A DNA stretch of 64,000 nucleotides, from assembly GCF_905207245.1 (NCBI RefSeq), contig NZ_CAJLKP010000017.1:1-64000 (forward strand). The letters are read 5' to 3'. The position numbers and the translations under genes were made by a program. Shown here in pieces: positions 38,841-45,706 of this stretch (the stretch's first letter is position 1; each line of letters opens with the position of its first letter). Source of the stretch: an uncultured Bacteroides sp. Lineage in GTDB: Bacteria; Bacteroidota; Bacteroidia; Bacteroidales; Bacteroidaceae. Below the pieces are notes generated by a model. The model saw only the letters and a program-made list of their open reading frames with translations. It did no database searches and was not told the DNA's origin.

Positions 38841-38894
38841 ACCTTTAAGTAGTTATCATTATGGGTTAGCTGGGATTGGTAAGTGAGTTGGCAT

Positions 38895-39026
38895 ATCATC
38901 AATACGGATGATGGGTATCATCAATACGGATGATGAGTACCATCAATACGGATGATGGGTATAATCAATGCCAATGATTCCTACAATCAATGCCAATGAT
39001 TCCCACAATCAATGCCAATGATTCTA
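38895..39026. repeat. Six-copy 22-bp tandem repeat in kdp operon
   Basis: Six units of exactly 22 bp lie head to tail (starts 38895, 38917, 38939, 38961, 38983, 39005). Units 1-3 share the core ATCAATACGGATGAT and units 4-6 share ATCAATGCCAATGAT. Each core is a small dyad (ATC...GAT), so each unit could form a hairpin or a protein site. The array fills most of the gap between the outer-membrane protein gene and kdpD on the same transcript. There are no spacers between units, which excludes a CRISPR array. Confidence 0.9.
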
Positions 39027-39064
39027 TGCTAAGTCATAGAGACAAGATACCTCTGTCACTTACA

Positions 39065-39814
39065 TTAAGGCTTTAAGGTTATACCAAAGACTAAGTGGGT
39101 ATCTTCCAAACAAGGATTCCAGATAGCCTGTGCAAATATAGGCAATGAAAACGAGTCTGTTATCCTGATAGCCGTAGTAGCTTTCAATGCTACATTGGTA
39201 AAGGCAAAACCGGAGTTTCCATATCCTACCGTATAAGTTTCATAAGGAACGAATCCTACGGTTGCATTCAAACCTACCGACTTCACGCTGAACGGATAGT
39301 TCAGTTCACAATAGGAAGAATAGTTTTGCGCGCCTTCCTCATTTTTATCGGCTCCCGCAAACATGGTGTACCAAGCTATGGACAGGGGAAACTTCTCGCA
39401 AGGCAACGTATAGGCCAGACCAGCTTCAAAGAAATGTGCCGTCTCATGACTTTTGAAGTTGAAATACTGCCGGGCACCCTGTCCCGCCCACCAAAGGCTT
39501 GCCACAGACAGTGACAGACCGGACTCGCCGAATGCGTAAGCTGCCGTCAGGTCTATTTCCTTGTTTGCCTGGCCTTCGGTAGATTTATAACCGTCGAAGT
39601 CCGTGGAACCCCACGCAGTCAGAGAAAAGCTGCCGATGCCGAAACCCAGTGTAGGTTGGAAGCTGGCTCCCGTCTGATATACGCCGCGCCAGACGTAAGA
39701 GCTTACTAAATCACCCTGCACGGTAAATTCCTGTGCCTTCACATCATTTGTCCCGAAAAAACATGCAGCAACAATGGCTGCTATTACAAAAAACGTTCTT
39801 TTTACTTGTTTCAT
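39065..39814 (-). CDS. Kdp-associated outer-membrane beta-barrel protein
   Basis: 249 aa with a signal peptide (cleavage near DVKAQEF, residue 28). The mature part alternates polar and aromatic residues typical of a small beta-barrel (SYVWRGVYQTGASFQPTLGF, LSLSVASLWWAG) and ends in LVFGITLKP. It resembles a TorF-like putative porin family that I recall beside kdp genes in Bacteroidetes, though I could not check this. Inferred role: outer-membrane passage of ions or solutes feeding the Kdp pump. It lies between kdpC and kdpD on the same strand, separated from kdpC by two strong inverted-repeat elements. Confidence 0.7.
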   Translation of the reverse strand: MKQVKRTFFVIAAIVAACFFGTNDVKAQEFTVQGDLVSSYVWRGVYQTGASFQPTLGFGIGSFSLTAWGSTDFDGYKSTEGQANKEIDLTAAYAFGESGLSLSVASLWWAGQGARQYFNFKSHETAHFFEAGLAYTLPCEKFPLSIAWYTMFAGADKNEEGAQNYSSYCELNYPFSVKSVGLNATVGFVPYETYTVGYGNSGFAFTNVALKATTAIRITDSFSLPIFAQAIWNPCLEDTHLVFGITLKP

Positions 39815-39851
39815 AATTCATTCAATCTTTAAAATACAATCTTTTAAAAAG

Positions 39852-39927
39852 AGAGAGGCGTGTCTCCGTTCACCCTGTTTTTAGACATCACCATGGCAAA
39901 ATATGAACGGAGCCTGTCCGCCTCTCT
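39852..39927 (-). ncRNA. Two-helix structured element between kdpC and OMP gene
   Basis: AGAGAGGCG (39852-39860) pairs perfectly with CGCCTCTCT (39919-39927), and CTCCGTTCA (39864-39872) with TGAACGGAG (39904-39912). The two 9-bp helices are separated by a 3 versus 6 base internal loop and closed by a 31-base loop. The element is within the leader of the outer-membrane protein gene on the kdp transcript. It could be a cis-acting RNA, a partial terminator or a processed repeat. The class is not recognised. Confidence 0.4.
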
Positions 39928-39944
39928 GTGAGATACAAGATACG

Positions 39945-40048
39945 AGCTACAAGCTACGAGTGACGAGTACCTTTCGGCATGATAGCCGGGCGAATAATTA
40001 TTCGCCCACAAGTATAGCGCAGCAACTTGTAACCTGTAGCTTGTAGCT
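39945..40048. repeat. Nested inverted repeat with 20-bp palindrome
   Basis: Outer arms AGCTACAAGCTAC (39945-39957) and GTAGCTTGTAGCT (40036-40048) are perfect inverse copies. At the centre lies the perfect palindrome GGGCGAATAATTATTCGCCC (39988-40007). The element begins 3 bp after the kdpC stop codon on the transcript. It looks like a non-coding MITE/REP-type insertion, or a terminator-like hairpin that lowers expression of the downstream genes. Confidence 0.6.
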
Positions 40049-40051
40049 TAA

Positions 40052-40624
40052 CTACTTATTTGCCTCTTCGAGTGCAATGTTCAGTTTCAGCACATTCACT
40101 TTCTCCGTACCGAAAAGGCCGAGAAGCGGTTTCTGTACTGCATTGTCTACGAGAGTCTTTACTTGTGCCTCATCCATGCCACATGCCTGGGCTACGCGTT
40201 TCACCTGTACATAAGCACTGGCGGGAGTGATATCCGGATCAAGCCCCGAAGCACTGGCTGTCACCATTTCAGCCGGAACGTCCTTGCGTTGCAGATAGGG
40301 ATGGTGCACCAGGAAAGTATCAATACGGGCTTCTACTTCCGAAAGATATTCTTCGTTGGTAGGGCCTTTGTTGCTACCGGAAGAACTGGTAGCATCGTAA
40401 CCGTCACCGGCATGGGAAGGGCGTCCCCAGAAGTAGATGTCTTTTGTGAACATCTGTCCTACATTAGCGGCACCGACCACCTTACCATCCAGAGTCGCTA
40501 CTTCCGCATTACCCTTATTTGGACCTGCCACCTGGGCAAATATCCACAGGATAAGGATATAGAATACAGAGAAAAACACGCAAAAAGCAAGTGTTATTTT
40601 GAGGGATTTCAATAAAGTTTTCAT
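40052..40624 (-). CDS. kdpC: KdpC, potassium-transporting ATPase subunit C
   Basis: 190 aa. A single N-terminal membrane helix (ITLAFCVFFSVFYILILWIFAQ) is followed by the periplasmic domain with family motifs NVGQMFTKDIYFWGRPSHAGDGYDA and SASGLDPDITP and the helix QVKRVAQACGM. KdpC bridges KdpA and KdpB and helps the complex bind potassium. It starts 14 bp after the kdpB stop. Confidence 0.97.
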   Translation of the reverse strand: MKTLLKSLKITLAFCVFFSVFYILILWIFAQVAGPNKGNAEVATLDGKVVGAANVGQMFTKDIYFWGRPSHAGDGYDATSSSGSNKGPTNEEYLSEVEARIDTFLVHHPYLQRKDVPAEMVTASASGLDPDITPASAYVQVKRVAQACGMDEAQVKTLVDNAVQKPLLGLFGTEKVNVLKLNIALEEANK

Positions 40625-40638
40625 TATCTTGTTATTTA

Positions 40639-42687
40639 TTAAAAGAATAAACTGACCACCATATCTATTAATTTAATTCCGATAAAGGGTGCAATGACAC
40701 CGCCTAAGCCATAAATCAGCAAGTTGCGGCGAAGCAATGCACTGGCACCAATCGGTTTATACTGTACTCCTTTCAGTGCCAACGGAATCAATATAGGAAT
40801 AATGACAGCGTTAAAGATTATAGCTGAAAGGATGGCTGACTCAGGACTATGCAGCCCCATGACGTTCAGCGGTGCTAACTGAGGGATGGCTACCATAAAC
40901 AAAGCGGGAATAATCGCAAAGTATTTAGCCACGTCATTTGCTATAGAGAACGTGGTCAATGTACCGCGCGTCATCAACAACTGTTTACCGATTTCCACAA
41001 TTTCAATCAGCTTCGTAGGATCATTGTCCAAGTCCACCATATTACCGGCTTCCTTTGCAGCCTGCGTACCGCTATTCATAGCAACGCCCACATTTGCCTG
41101 TGCCAATGCCGGAGCATCATTTGTACCGTCTCCCATCATTGCCACCAGCTTACCGGATTGTTGCTCTTTCTTGATATATTCCATCTTGTCTTCCGGCCGG
41201 GCCTCAGCAATAAAATCATCCACACCGGCCTTTTCTGCGATGTACTTTGCCGTCAGCGGGTTATCTCCGGTCACCATTACCGTCTTCACTCCCATCTTGC
41301 GAAGGCGTTCGAAACGTTCCTGAATACCCGGTTTGATGATATCCTGCAACTCAATAACGCCAGCCACCTGCCGGTTGACACACACTACCAACGGTGTACC
41401 GCCGTTACTTGAAATTGCAGCAATCACATCTTCCACCTCTTTCGGGAAACTGTTTCCGGCACTCTCCACAATCTTACGGATAGCATCGAAAGCACCTTTA
41501 CGTATCTGAGTACCATTTTGTAAATCCACGCCTGAACACTTTGTTTCGGCAGTGAACTTAATCATCCGGGCACCCGTAGTATTCAGGTCACGCATACGGC
41601 GACCTGTTTCCCGTCCCAGTTCTATAATTGATTTACCTTCCGGCGTTTCATCGGAGATGGAGGACAGCAGGCAAGCCTCAATAAAATCACGTTCGTCCAC
41701 ACCGGGAGCTGCATAGAACTTCGTGGCTTTACGGTTACCGATTGTAATAGTTCCCGTCTTATCCAACAGTAACGTATCAATATCACCGGCCGTTTCCACC
41801 GCCTTACCCGATTTCGTTATCACATTGGCACGAAGCGCACGGTCCATACCTGCAATGCCGATAGCGGAAAGCAGACCACCGATTGTCGTCGGTATCAGAC
41901 AGACAAACAGGGAGAGAATAGCTGCAATCGAGATGTACGTTCCCGGATGATCTATGTTCGTATAGTCCGCCATCGGAATCAGCGTGACGCAAACAATCAC
42001 GAATACCAGTGTGAAACCGGCCAGCAAGATAGTCAACGCTATTTCATTCGGTGTTTTTTTCCGGGTAGCGCCTTCCACCAGGGCAATCATCTTGTCGAGG
42101 AAGCTCTCACCCTGTTGTTGGGTTACCAATACCTTTATCTTATCAGAAAGTACCTTCGTACCACCGGTTACAGAACTTTTATCTCCACCCGCCTCACGGA
42201 TTACCGGGGCAGATTCGCCTGTGATGGCACTTTCGTCAATGGAAGCCAATCCTTCTACAATCTCACCGTCAGCCGGAATCGTATCACCGGCTTCGCAAAT
42301 AAAGTAATCACCTTTCTTCAGGCGTGCACTACTGATATTGCAGACTTTGCCATCAATCAGGATTTTAGCGGGAGTCTCCTCACGCGTCTTGCGCAGGCTG
42401 TCGGCCTGGGCCTTACCACGAGCCTCGGCAATGGCCTCAGCGAAGTTGGCGAACAGCAGAGTAACAAAGAGAACGACGAACACCAGGAAGTTGTACCCGA
42501 ATGTTCCATATTCCGTAGTCCCCAGCGATAGGATGCAGACCACCAGCATCACCAGCGTCACAAGCTCCACCGTAAACATAATCGGATTCTTAATCATCAC
42601 CCGTGGATCCAACTTCACGAATGATTGCTTCAAGCTTTCCATAACTTGCTCCTTTTGAAACAAAGAAGCTGATTTCTTATCTTTCAT
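40639..42687 (-). CDS. kdpB: KdpB, P-type potassium ATPase catalytic subunit
   Basis: 682 aa, normal length. Asp309 in LLLDKTGTIT is the phosphorylated residue. TGES (157-160) is the actuator loop, with Ser159 at the position that is phosphorylated for inhibition in the E. coli protein. GDGTNDAPALAQA is the hinge motif and IPTTIGGLL the M4 segment. KdpB hydrolyses ATP to power potassium uptake by KdpFABC in the inner membrane at low potassium. It lies between kdpA and kdpC with gaps of 19 and 14 bp. Confidence 0.98.
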   Translation of the reverse strand: MKDKKSASLFQKEQVMESLKQSFVKLDPRVMIKNPIMFTVELVTLVMLVVCILSLGTTEYGTFGYNFLVFVVLFVTLLFANFAEAIAEARGKAQADSLRKTREETPAKILIDGKVCNISSARLKKGDYFICEAGDTIPADGEIVEGLASIDESAITGESAPVIREAGGDKSSVTGGTKVLSDKIKVLVTQQQGESFLDKMIALVEGATRKKTPNEIALTILLAGFTLVFVIVCVTLIPMADYTNIDHPGTYISIAAILSLFVCLIPTTIGGLLSAIGIAGMDRALRANVITKSGKAVETAGDIDTLLLDKTGTITIGNRKATKFYAAPGVDERDFIEACLLSSISDETPEGKSIIELGRETGRRMRDLNTTGARMIKFTAETKCSGVDLQNGTQIRKGAFDAIRKIVESAGNSFPKEVEDVIAAISSNGGTPLVVCVNRQVAGVIELQDIIKPGIQERFERLRKMGVKTVMVTGDNPLTAKYIAEKAGVDDFIAEARPEDKMEYIKKEQQSGKLVAMMGDGTNDAPALAQANVGVAMNSGTQAAKEAGNMVDLDNDPTKLIEIVEIGKQLLMTRGTLTTFSIANDVAKYFAIIPALFMVAIPQLAPLNVMGLHSPESAILSAIIFNAVIIPILIPLALKGVQYKPIGASALLRRNLLIYGLGGVIAPFIGIKLIDMVVSLFF

Positions 42688-42706
42688 ATCTTTCTTTTTC
42701 TACTAC

Positions 42707-44413
42707 TTACAAACTAAAATGTTCAGCAATCGTACTCAACGCATGCACCGGGAAGAATGACAGGGCAGCTACAATGAAAATAACCGCGAAAGTCATCACA
42801 GCAAATGTAACCGTATCCGTCTTCAGTGTACCGGCACTTTCCGGGATGAACTTCTTCTGCGCCAGCAAACCGGCAATGGCCACCTGCCCTACAATCGGGA
42901 TAAAACGGCTCAGAATAAGTACCCAACCGCAAGCGTAGTTCCAGAAATAAGTATTATCTCCCAGTCCCTCGAAGCCGGACCCGTTATTAGCTGCACACGA
43001 CGTAAACTCATACAATTGCTCGCTCAGCCCGTGGAAACCAGGATTATTCAGCCAACCGCCCTCGCTTGCCACGAAGTCGGGATGATGGGCAAACAGATAC
43101 GTGGACAGAGCCGTTCCTACCAGAATCACAAACGGATGAAGCAACGCCACAACAGTCGCAATCTTCATTTCGCGTGCTTCCACCTTCTTACCGAGGAACT
43201 CCGGTGTACGCCCCACCATCAGTCCGCTGATAAACACGGCTATAATTATAAATGTATAGTAGTTCATCCAACCTACCCCGACACCACCGAACCAAGTGTT
43301 AATCTGCATATTCAGCATCTCCATCAGTCCGCTGAGCGGCATCGTAGAGTCGTGCATACCATTCACCGAACCATTGGAAGTGACGGTGGTCGTAATACTC
43401 CACAAGGCTGTTGCAGCAGCACCAAGCCGCACCTCTTTTCCCTCCATCGCTCCGCCATCCTGCGCAATACCCAGTTCGTCAATACGCGGGTTACCGTTCA
43501 TCTCCTGATAGACATTGATGCCGACACCCGCCAGATAGGCAAAGAGCATTACACCGAATATACTATAAGCCAGTTTCTTACGATTGGAATAGAAACCGAG
43601 TGCGAAAACCATTGCCATCGGTATGATAAGGATAGACCAACATTCTACCATATTGGACAGATACGTAGGATTCTCCAACGGATGCGAAGAGTTTACACCG
43701 AAATAACCGCCACCATTGGTACCCAGTTGCTTGATGGGCACGATGGCAGCCGCAGGTCCCTGCGATACCAGTTGTTCCTGTCCTTCGAGCGTGGTCACCT
43801 CCATCTTGCCGTCAAAGCCCATCGGAGTACCTTCTATAATAAGGATGAAACCCACAATCAGCGAAAGTGGCAACAGGATACGTGTACTACTCAATACAAG
43901 GAAGTTCCAGAAGTTACCTATTGTCTTCGTTGTCTTTGCGGAGATGGACTTCATGATACCTGCCATAGCCGCCATACCCGTTGCCGCCGTAATAAACTGG
44001 AAGAGCATGATGACAAATAACTGCGTAAAATAAGTCAATCCACTTTCACCGGAATAGTGCTGCAAGTTACAGTTCACCATAAAACTGATGCAGGTATTGA
44101 ATGCCTGATCCGGTGTCTGCGGCCCGTTACCGTCGGGATTCAAAGGCAGCCAGTGCTGAGTAACCAGCAGCACCATGCCCCACACAAACCAGAAAGCATT
44201 CAGTATCAGCAATGCTTTCAGGAACTGTTTCCAGTTCATCTCCTCGGCAGGGTTGATGCCACACACTTTAAAAATAAGTCTCTCAATCGGCTTCATGAAG
44301 TCCGACCATGTCTTTTGTCCTTTATAGACCTTTGCAATATATTTTCCCAACGGGTAAGCCAGTACCACCATCAGGACTATTTGCAGGACTACACCTAAAA
44401 TCTCTGTGTTCAT
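42707..44413 (-). CDS. kdpA: KdpA, potassium-binding channel subunit
   Basis: 568 aa, ten or so membrane helices. Selectivity-filter-like segments are visible: VNCNLQHYSGESGLTY, GTNGGGYFGVNSSHPLENP, TTTVTSNGSVNGMHDS and SCAANNGSGFEGLGDN. It provides the potassium entry channel of the KdpFABC complex. The downstream genes kdpB and kdpC follow at once, and the microprotein genes precede it on the same transcript. Confidence 0.98.
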   Translation of the reverse strand: MNTEILGVVLQIVLMVVLAYPLGKYIAKVYKGQKTWSDFMKPIERLIFKVCGINPAEEMNWKQFLKALLILNAFWFVWGMVLLVTQHWLPLNPDGNGPQTPDQAFNTCISFMVNCNLQHYSGESGLTYFTQLFVIMLFQFITAATGMAAMAGIMKSISAKTTKTIGNFWNFLVLSSTRILLPLSLIVGFILIIEGTPMGFDGKMEVTTLEGQEQLVSQGPAAAIVPIKQLGTNGGGYFGVNSSHPLENPTYLSNMVECWSILIIPMAMVFALGFYSNRKKLAYSIFGVMLFAYLAGVGINVYQEMNGNPRIDELGIAQDGGAMEGKEVRLGAAATALWSITTTVTSNGSVNGMHDSTMPLSGLMEMLNMQINTWFGGVGVGWMNYYTFIIIAVFISGLMVGRTPEFLGKKVEAREMKIATVVALLHPFVILVGTALSTYLFAHHPDFVASEGGWLNNPGFHGLSEQLYEFTSCAANNGSGFEGLGDNTYFWNYACGWVLILSRFIPIVGQVAIAGLLAQKKFIPESAGTLKTDTVTFAVMTFAVIFIVAALSFFPVHALSTIAEHFSL

Positions 44414-44470
44414 TTCTCTAATTCATTAATAGAATGATACCTTAATTGTCAATTATCCATTGTCAATTGA

Positions 44471-44551
44471 CTAAAACTTCTCCGGTTTTACGAGCACATA
44501 CATCAAATACCCGAAAACCGCAATACCTAATACAAATAATGTTGTGTACAT
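44471..44551 (-). CDS. kdpF: KdpF, small Kdp complex subunit
   Basis: 26 aa: MYTTLFVLGIAVFGYLMYV followed by LVKPEKF. One membrane helix and the C-terminal PEKF-type ending are typical of KdpF, which stabilises the KdpABC complex. A purine-rich AAGGAGAG ribosome site lies about 8 bases upstream of the start at 44551. It is 57 bp before kdpA. Confidence 0.92.
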   Translation of the reverse strand: MYTTLFVLGIAVFGYLMYVLVKPEKF

Positions 44552-44566
44552 AATTCTCTCTCCTTC

Positions 44567-44662
44567 TTAAATCTTTTCAAACCAATCCACACATTTCCAG
44601 AACAGCCCGAAAGCGAGCAACCCGCTCAACAGGCAGAAAATAAATGAAATCGTTATTCCCAT
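44567..44662 (-). CDS. 31-aa membrane microprotein preceding kdpF
   Basis: The minus strand encodes a 31-aa peptide: MGITISFIFCLLSGLLAFGL then FWKCVDWFEKI. It has one hydrophobic helix and an amphipathic aromatic tail, a start at 44662, an AAAAAGG-like ribosome site, and a stop 15 bp before kdpF. It is the first open frame after the sigma-54-type promoter. Not a family I can name. It may be an added subunit or regulator of KdpFABC. Confidence 0.7.
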   Translation of the reverse strand: MGITISFIFCLLSGLLAFGLFWKCVDWFEKI

Positions 44663-44711
44663 GTCTTTTACCTTTTTAAAATTGATACTATTATTTCATC
44701 GTGTTTAGGTA

Positions 44712-44727
44712 TGCCAATTGCGTGCCA
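44712..44727 (-). promoter_or_regulatory. Sigma-54-type promoter of the kdp operon
   Basis: The minus strand reads TGGCACGCAATTGGCA. Compared with the sigma-54 consensus TGGCACGNNNNTTGCA, the GG of the -24 box and the GC of the -12 box are both present at exact spacing, with one mismatch (T to G) before the GC. Predicted transcription start is near 44700, about 40 nt upstream of the 31-aa gene. An NtrC-type activator with a GSFTGA loop is encoded 1 kb away. Confidence 0.65.
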
Positions 44728-44733
44728 GACATG

Positions 44734-44798
44734 CAGAAAAGTACATAACAGTCTAATATCCAAGATCGTGAGGGTTACAAACAGAAAAGTATAAAACA
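44734..44798. promoter_or_regulatory. Direct repeat upstream of kdp promoter
   Basis: CAGAAAAGTACATAACA (44734-44750) and CAGAAAAGTATAAAACA (44782-44798) agree at 15 of 17 bases and are 48 bp apart. They lie upstream of the -24 box, where binding sites for a sigma-54 activator would be expected. The link to the NtrC-type protein is an inference. Confidence 0.35.
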
Positions 44799-44830
44799 TA
44801 AATACCCTTTCATTTTGAAAGGGTATTTAT
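44798..44830 (-). terminator. Hairpin terminator after MNT/HEPN pair
   Basis: Perfect 13-bp arms ATAAATACCCTTT (44798-44810) and AAAGGGTATTTAT (44818-44830) enclose a 7-base loop. On the minus strand it starts 46 bp after the HEPN gene stop and is followed by GTTTTATACTTTT. It would insulate the pair from kdp. It could also be a regulatory palindrome for kdp. Confidence 0.65.
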
Positions 44831-44876
44831 CAAAATAGGGCGAGATGATGAGTATTAAAGAGAAATGAGAATGTAT

Positions 44877-45293
44877 TTAATCGGGACACTCTTCATGTAT
44901 CAACCTTTCCATCGCATCAATAAATGCTTCTGCCCGTGGGCGAAGTGTGTCCACTAAAGCAAGGTCACAATAAGCAAAATCACTATAATCACTTGCTTGA
45001 CGTTTTTCAAACAACAAACTGAAGGTTGCTCCATAGTCCAAACTCAAACGTCCGGTACGAACAAAATGCATGGAAAGTTGTGTTTTCACACCATTATGTG
45101 TATTAGCCTCTATTTCATAATGCAATAACAAGGCAGAAGCTGCGTAATAACAAGCATAATAAAGGCGGTTTACAGCAGCATTATAATACCCGCCCCCGGT
45201 ATTATAATCAGCCTCTTTCAGAGTTTCGTAAGCACGTTCCAAACGGTAGTTCACAATGGCAGAACGGCTTTCTGCATCCAGTTTCTCCTTCAT
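44877..45293 (-). CDS. HEPN-domain protein of an MNT/HEPN pair
   Basis: 138 aa, all helical in look. RLYYACYYAASALLLHYEIE, THNGVKTQLSMHFVRTG and RQASDYSDF are typical of HEPN proteins that pair with minimal nucleotidyltransferases. In characterised pairs the HEPN partner is an RNase toxin that is silenced by the MNT partner. No clear R-x4-6-H catalytic motif can be placed here, so RNase activity is uncertain. The start overlaps the stop of the MNT gene by 4 bp. Confidence 0.8.
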   Translation of the reverse strand: MKEKLDAESRSAIVNYRLERAYETLKEADYNTGGGYYNAAVNRLYYACYYAASALLLHYEIEANTHNGVKTQLSMHFVRTGRLSLDYGATFSLLFEKRQASDYSDFAYCDLALVDTLRPRAEAFIDAMERLIHEECPD

Positions 45294-45598
45294 AGCACTA
45301 CCCCTTCCTTCATTACATTAATGCTAAACGGCGTGGTAAATCTTTCCCATACATGACGTAACATCACCATAGGACTGATAATGACACCTGTCTCCACTTC
45401 TACCTCATACAAATAACGAGCTATTTCCAGTTCACGTTCAGGAGCCAGTTTTTCTTCATCAAGCAAGATAAGCAAGTCAATGTCTGAGTCGTGACGAGCA
45501 TCACCACGGGCCTCGGAACCATAAAGAATGGTCTTCGCATCGGGAGCAATATGATGCATCACTTCTGCAATACGACGGACAAGATCAGGTCGTTTCAT
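45290..45598 (-). CDS. MNT-type nucleotidyltransferase
   Basis: 102 aa. LYGSEARGDARHDSDIDLLI is the polymerase-beta-like motif with Gly27-Ser28 and Asp39/Asp41 as metal ligands. Such proteins are AMP-transferring antitoxins for HEPN toxins in studied cases. First gene of the pair, with a TATCTTTG -7 box upstream. The pair sits between the kdp operon and the NtrC-type gene, and nothing suggests a role in potassium uptake. Confidence 0.85.
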   Translation of the reverse strand: MKRPDLVRRIAEVMHHIAPDAKTILYGSEARGDARHDSDIDLLILLDEEKLAPERELEIARYLYEVEVETGVIISPMVMLRHVWERFTTPFSINVMKEGVVL

Positions 45599-45652
45599 TA
45601 GCTTTCCTCCTATTCATAATTATAATCTCTTATCTCTTTCAGTTGAACAATA

Positions 45653-45660
45653 CAAAGATA
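45653..45660 (-). promoter_or_regulatory. -7 box for the MNT/HEPN pair
   Basis: The minus strand reads TATCTTTG, an exact TAnnTTTG match, 54 nt upstream of the MNT start codon. A TTTTC lies about 18 bp further upstream. Confidence 0.4.
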
Positions 45661-45706
45661 GCAATGTTTTCCGAAAAGCCCACCGCTACATACCCCGAAA
45701 TACAAC

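Noticed and set aside
37746..38852. Long open frame (368 codons) on the plus strand opposite kdpD
   Set aside because: The opposite strand encodes a full KdpD/USP domain with clear motifs; the plus-strand translation has no recognisable family features.
38895..39026. CRISPR-like array
   Set aside because: The 22-bp units touch each other with no spacers and there are no cas genes, so this is a tandem repeat.
44798..44830. Enhancer palindrome for the sigma-54 activator
   Set aside because: The 13-bp stem stands just behind the HEPN gene and is followed by a T-rich run on that strand, so a terminator is the simpler reading; an enhancer role is not excluded.
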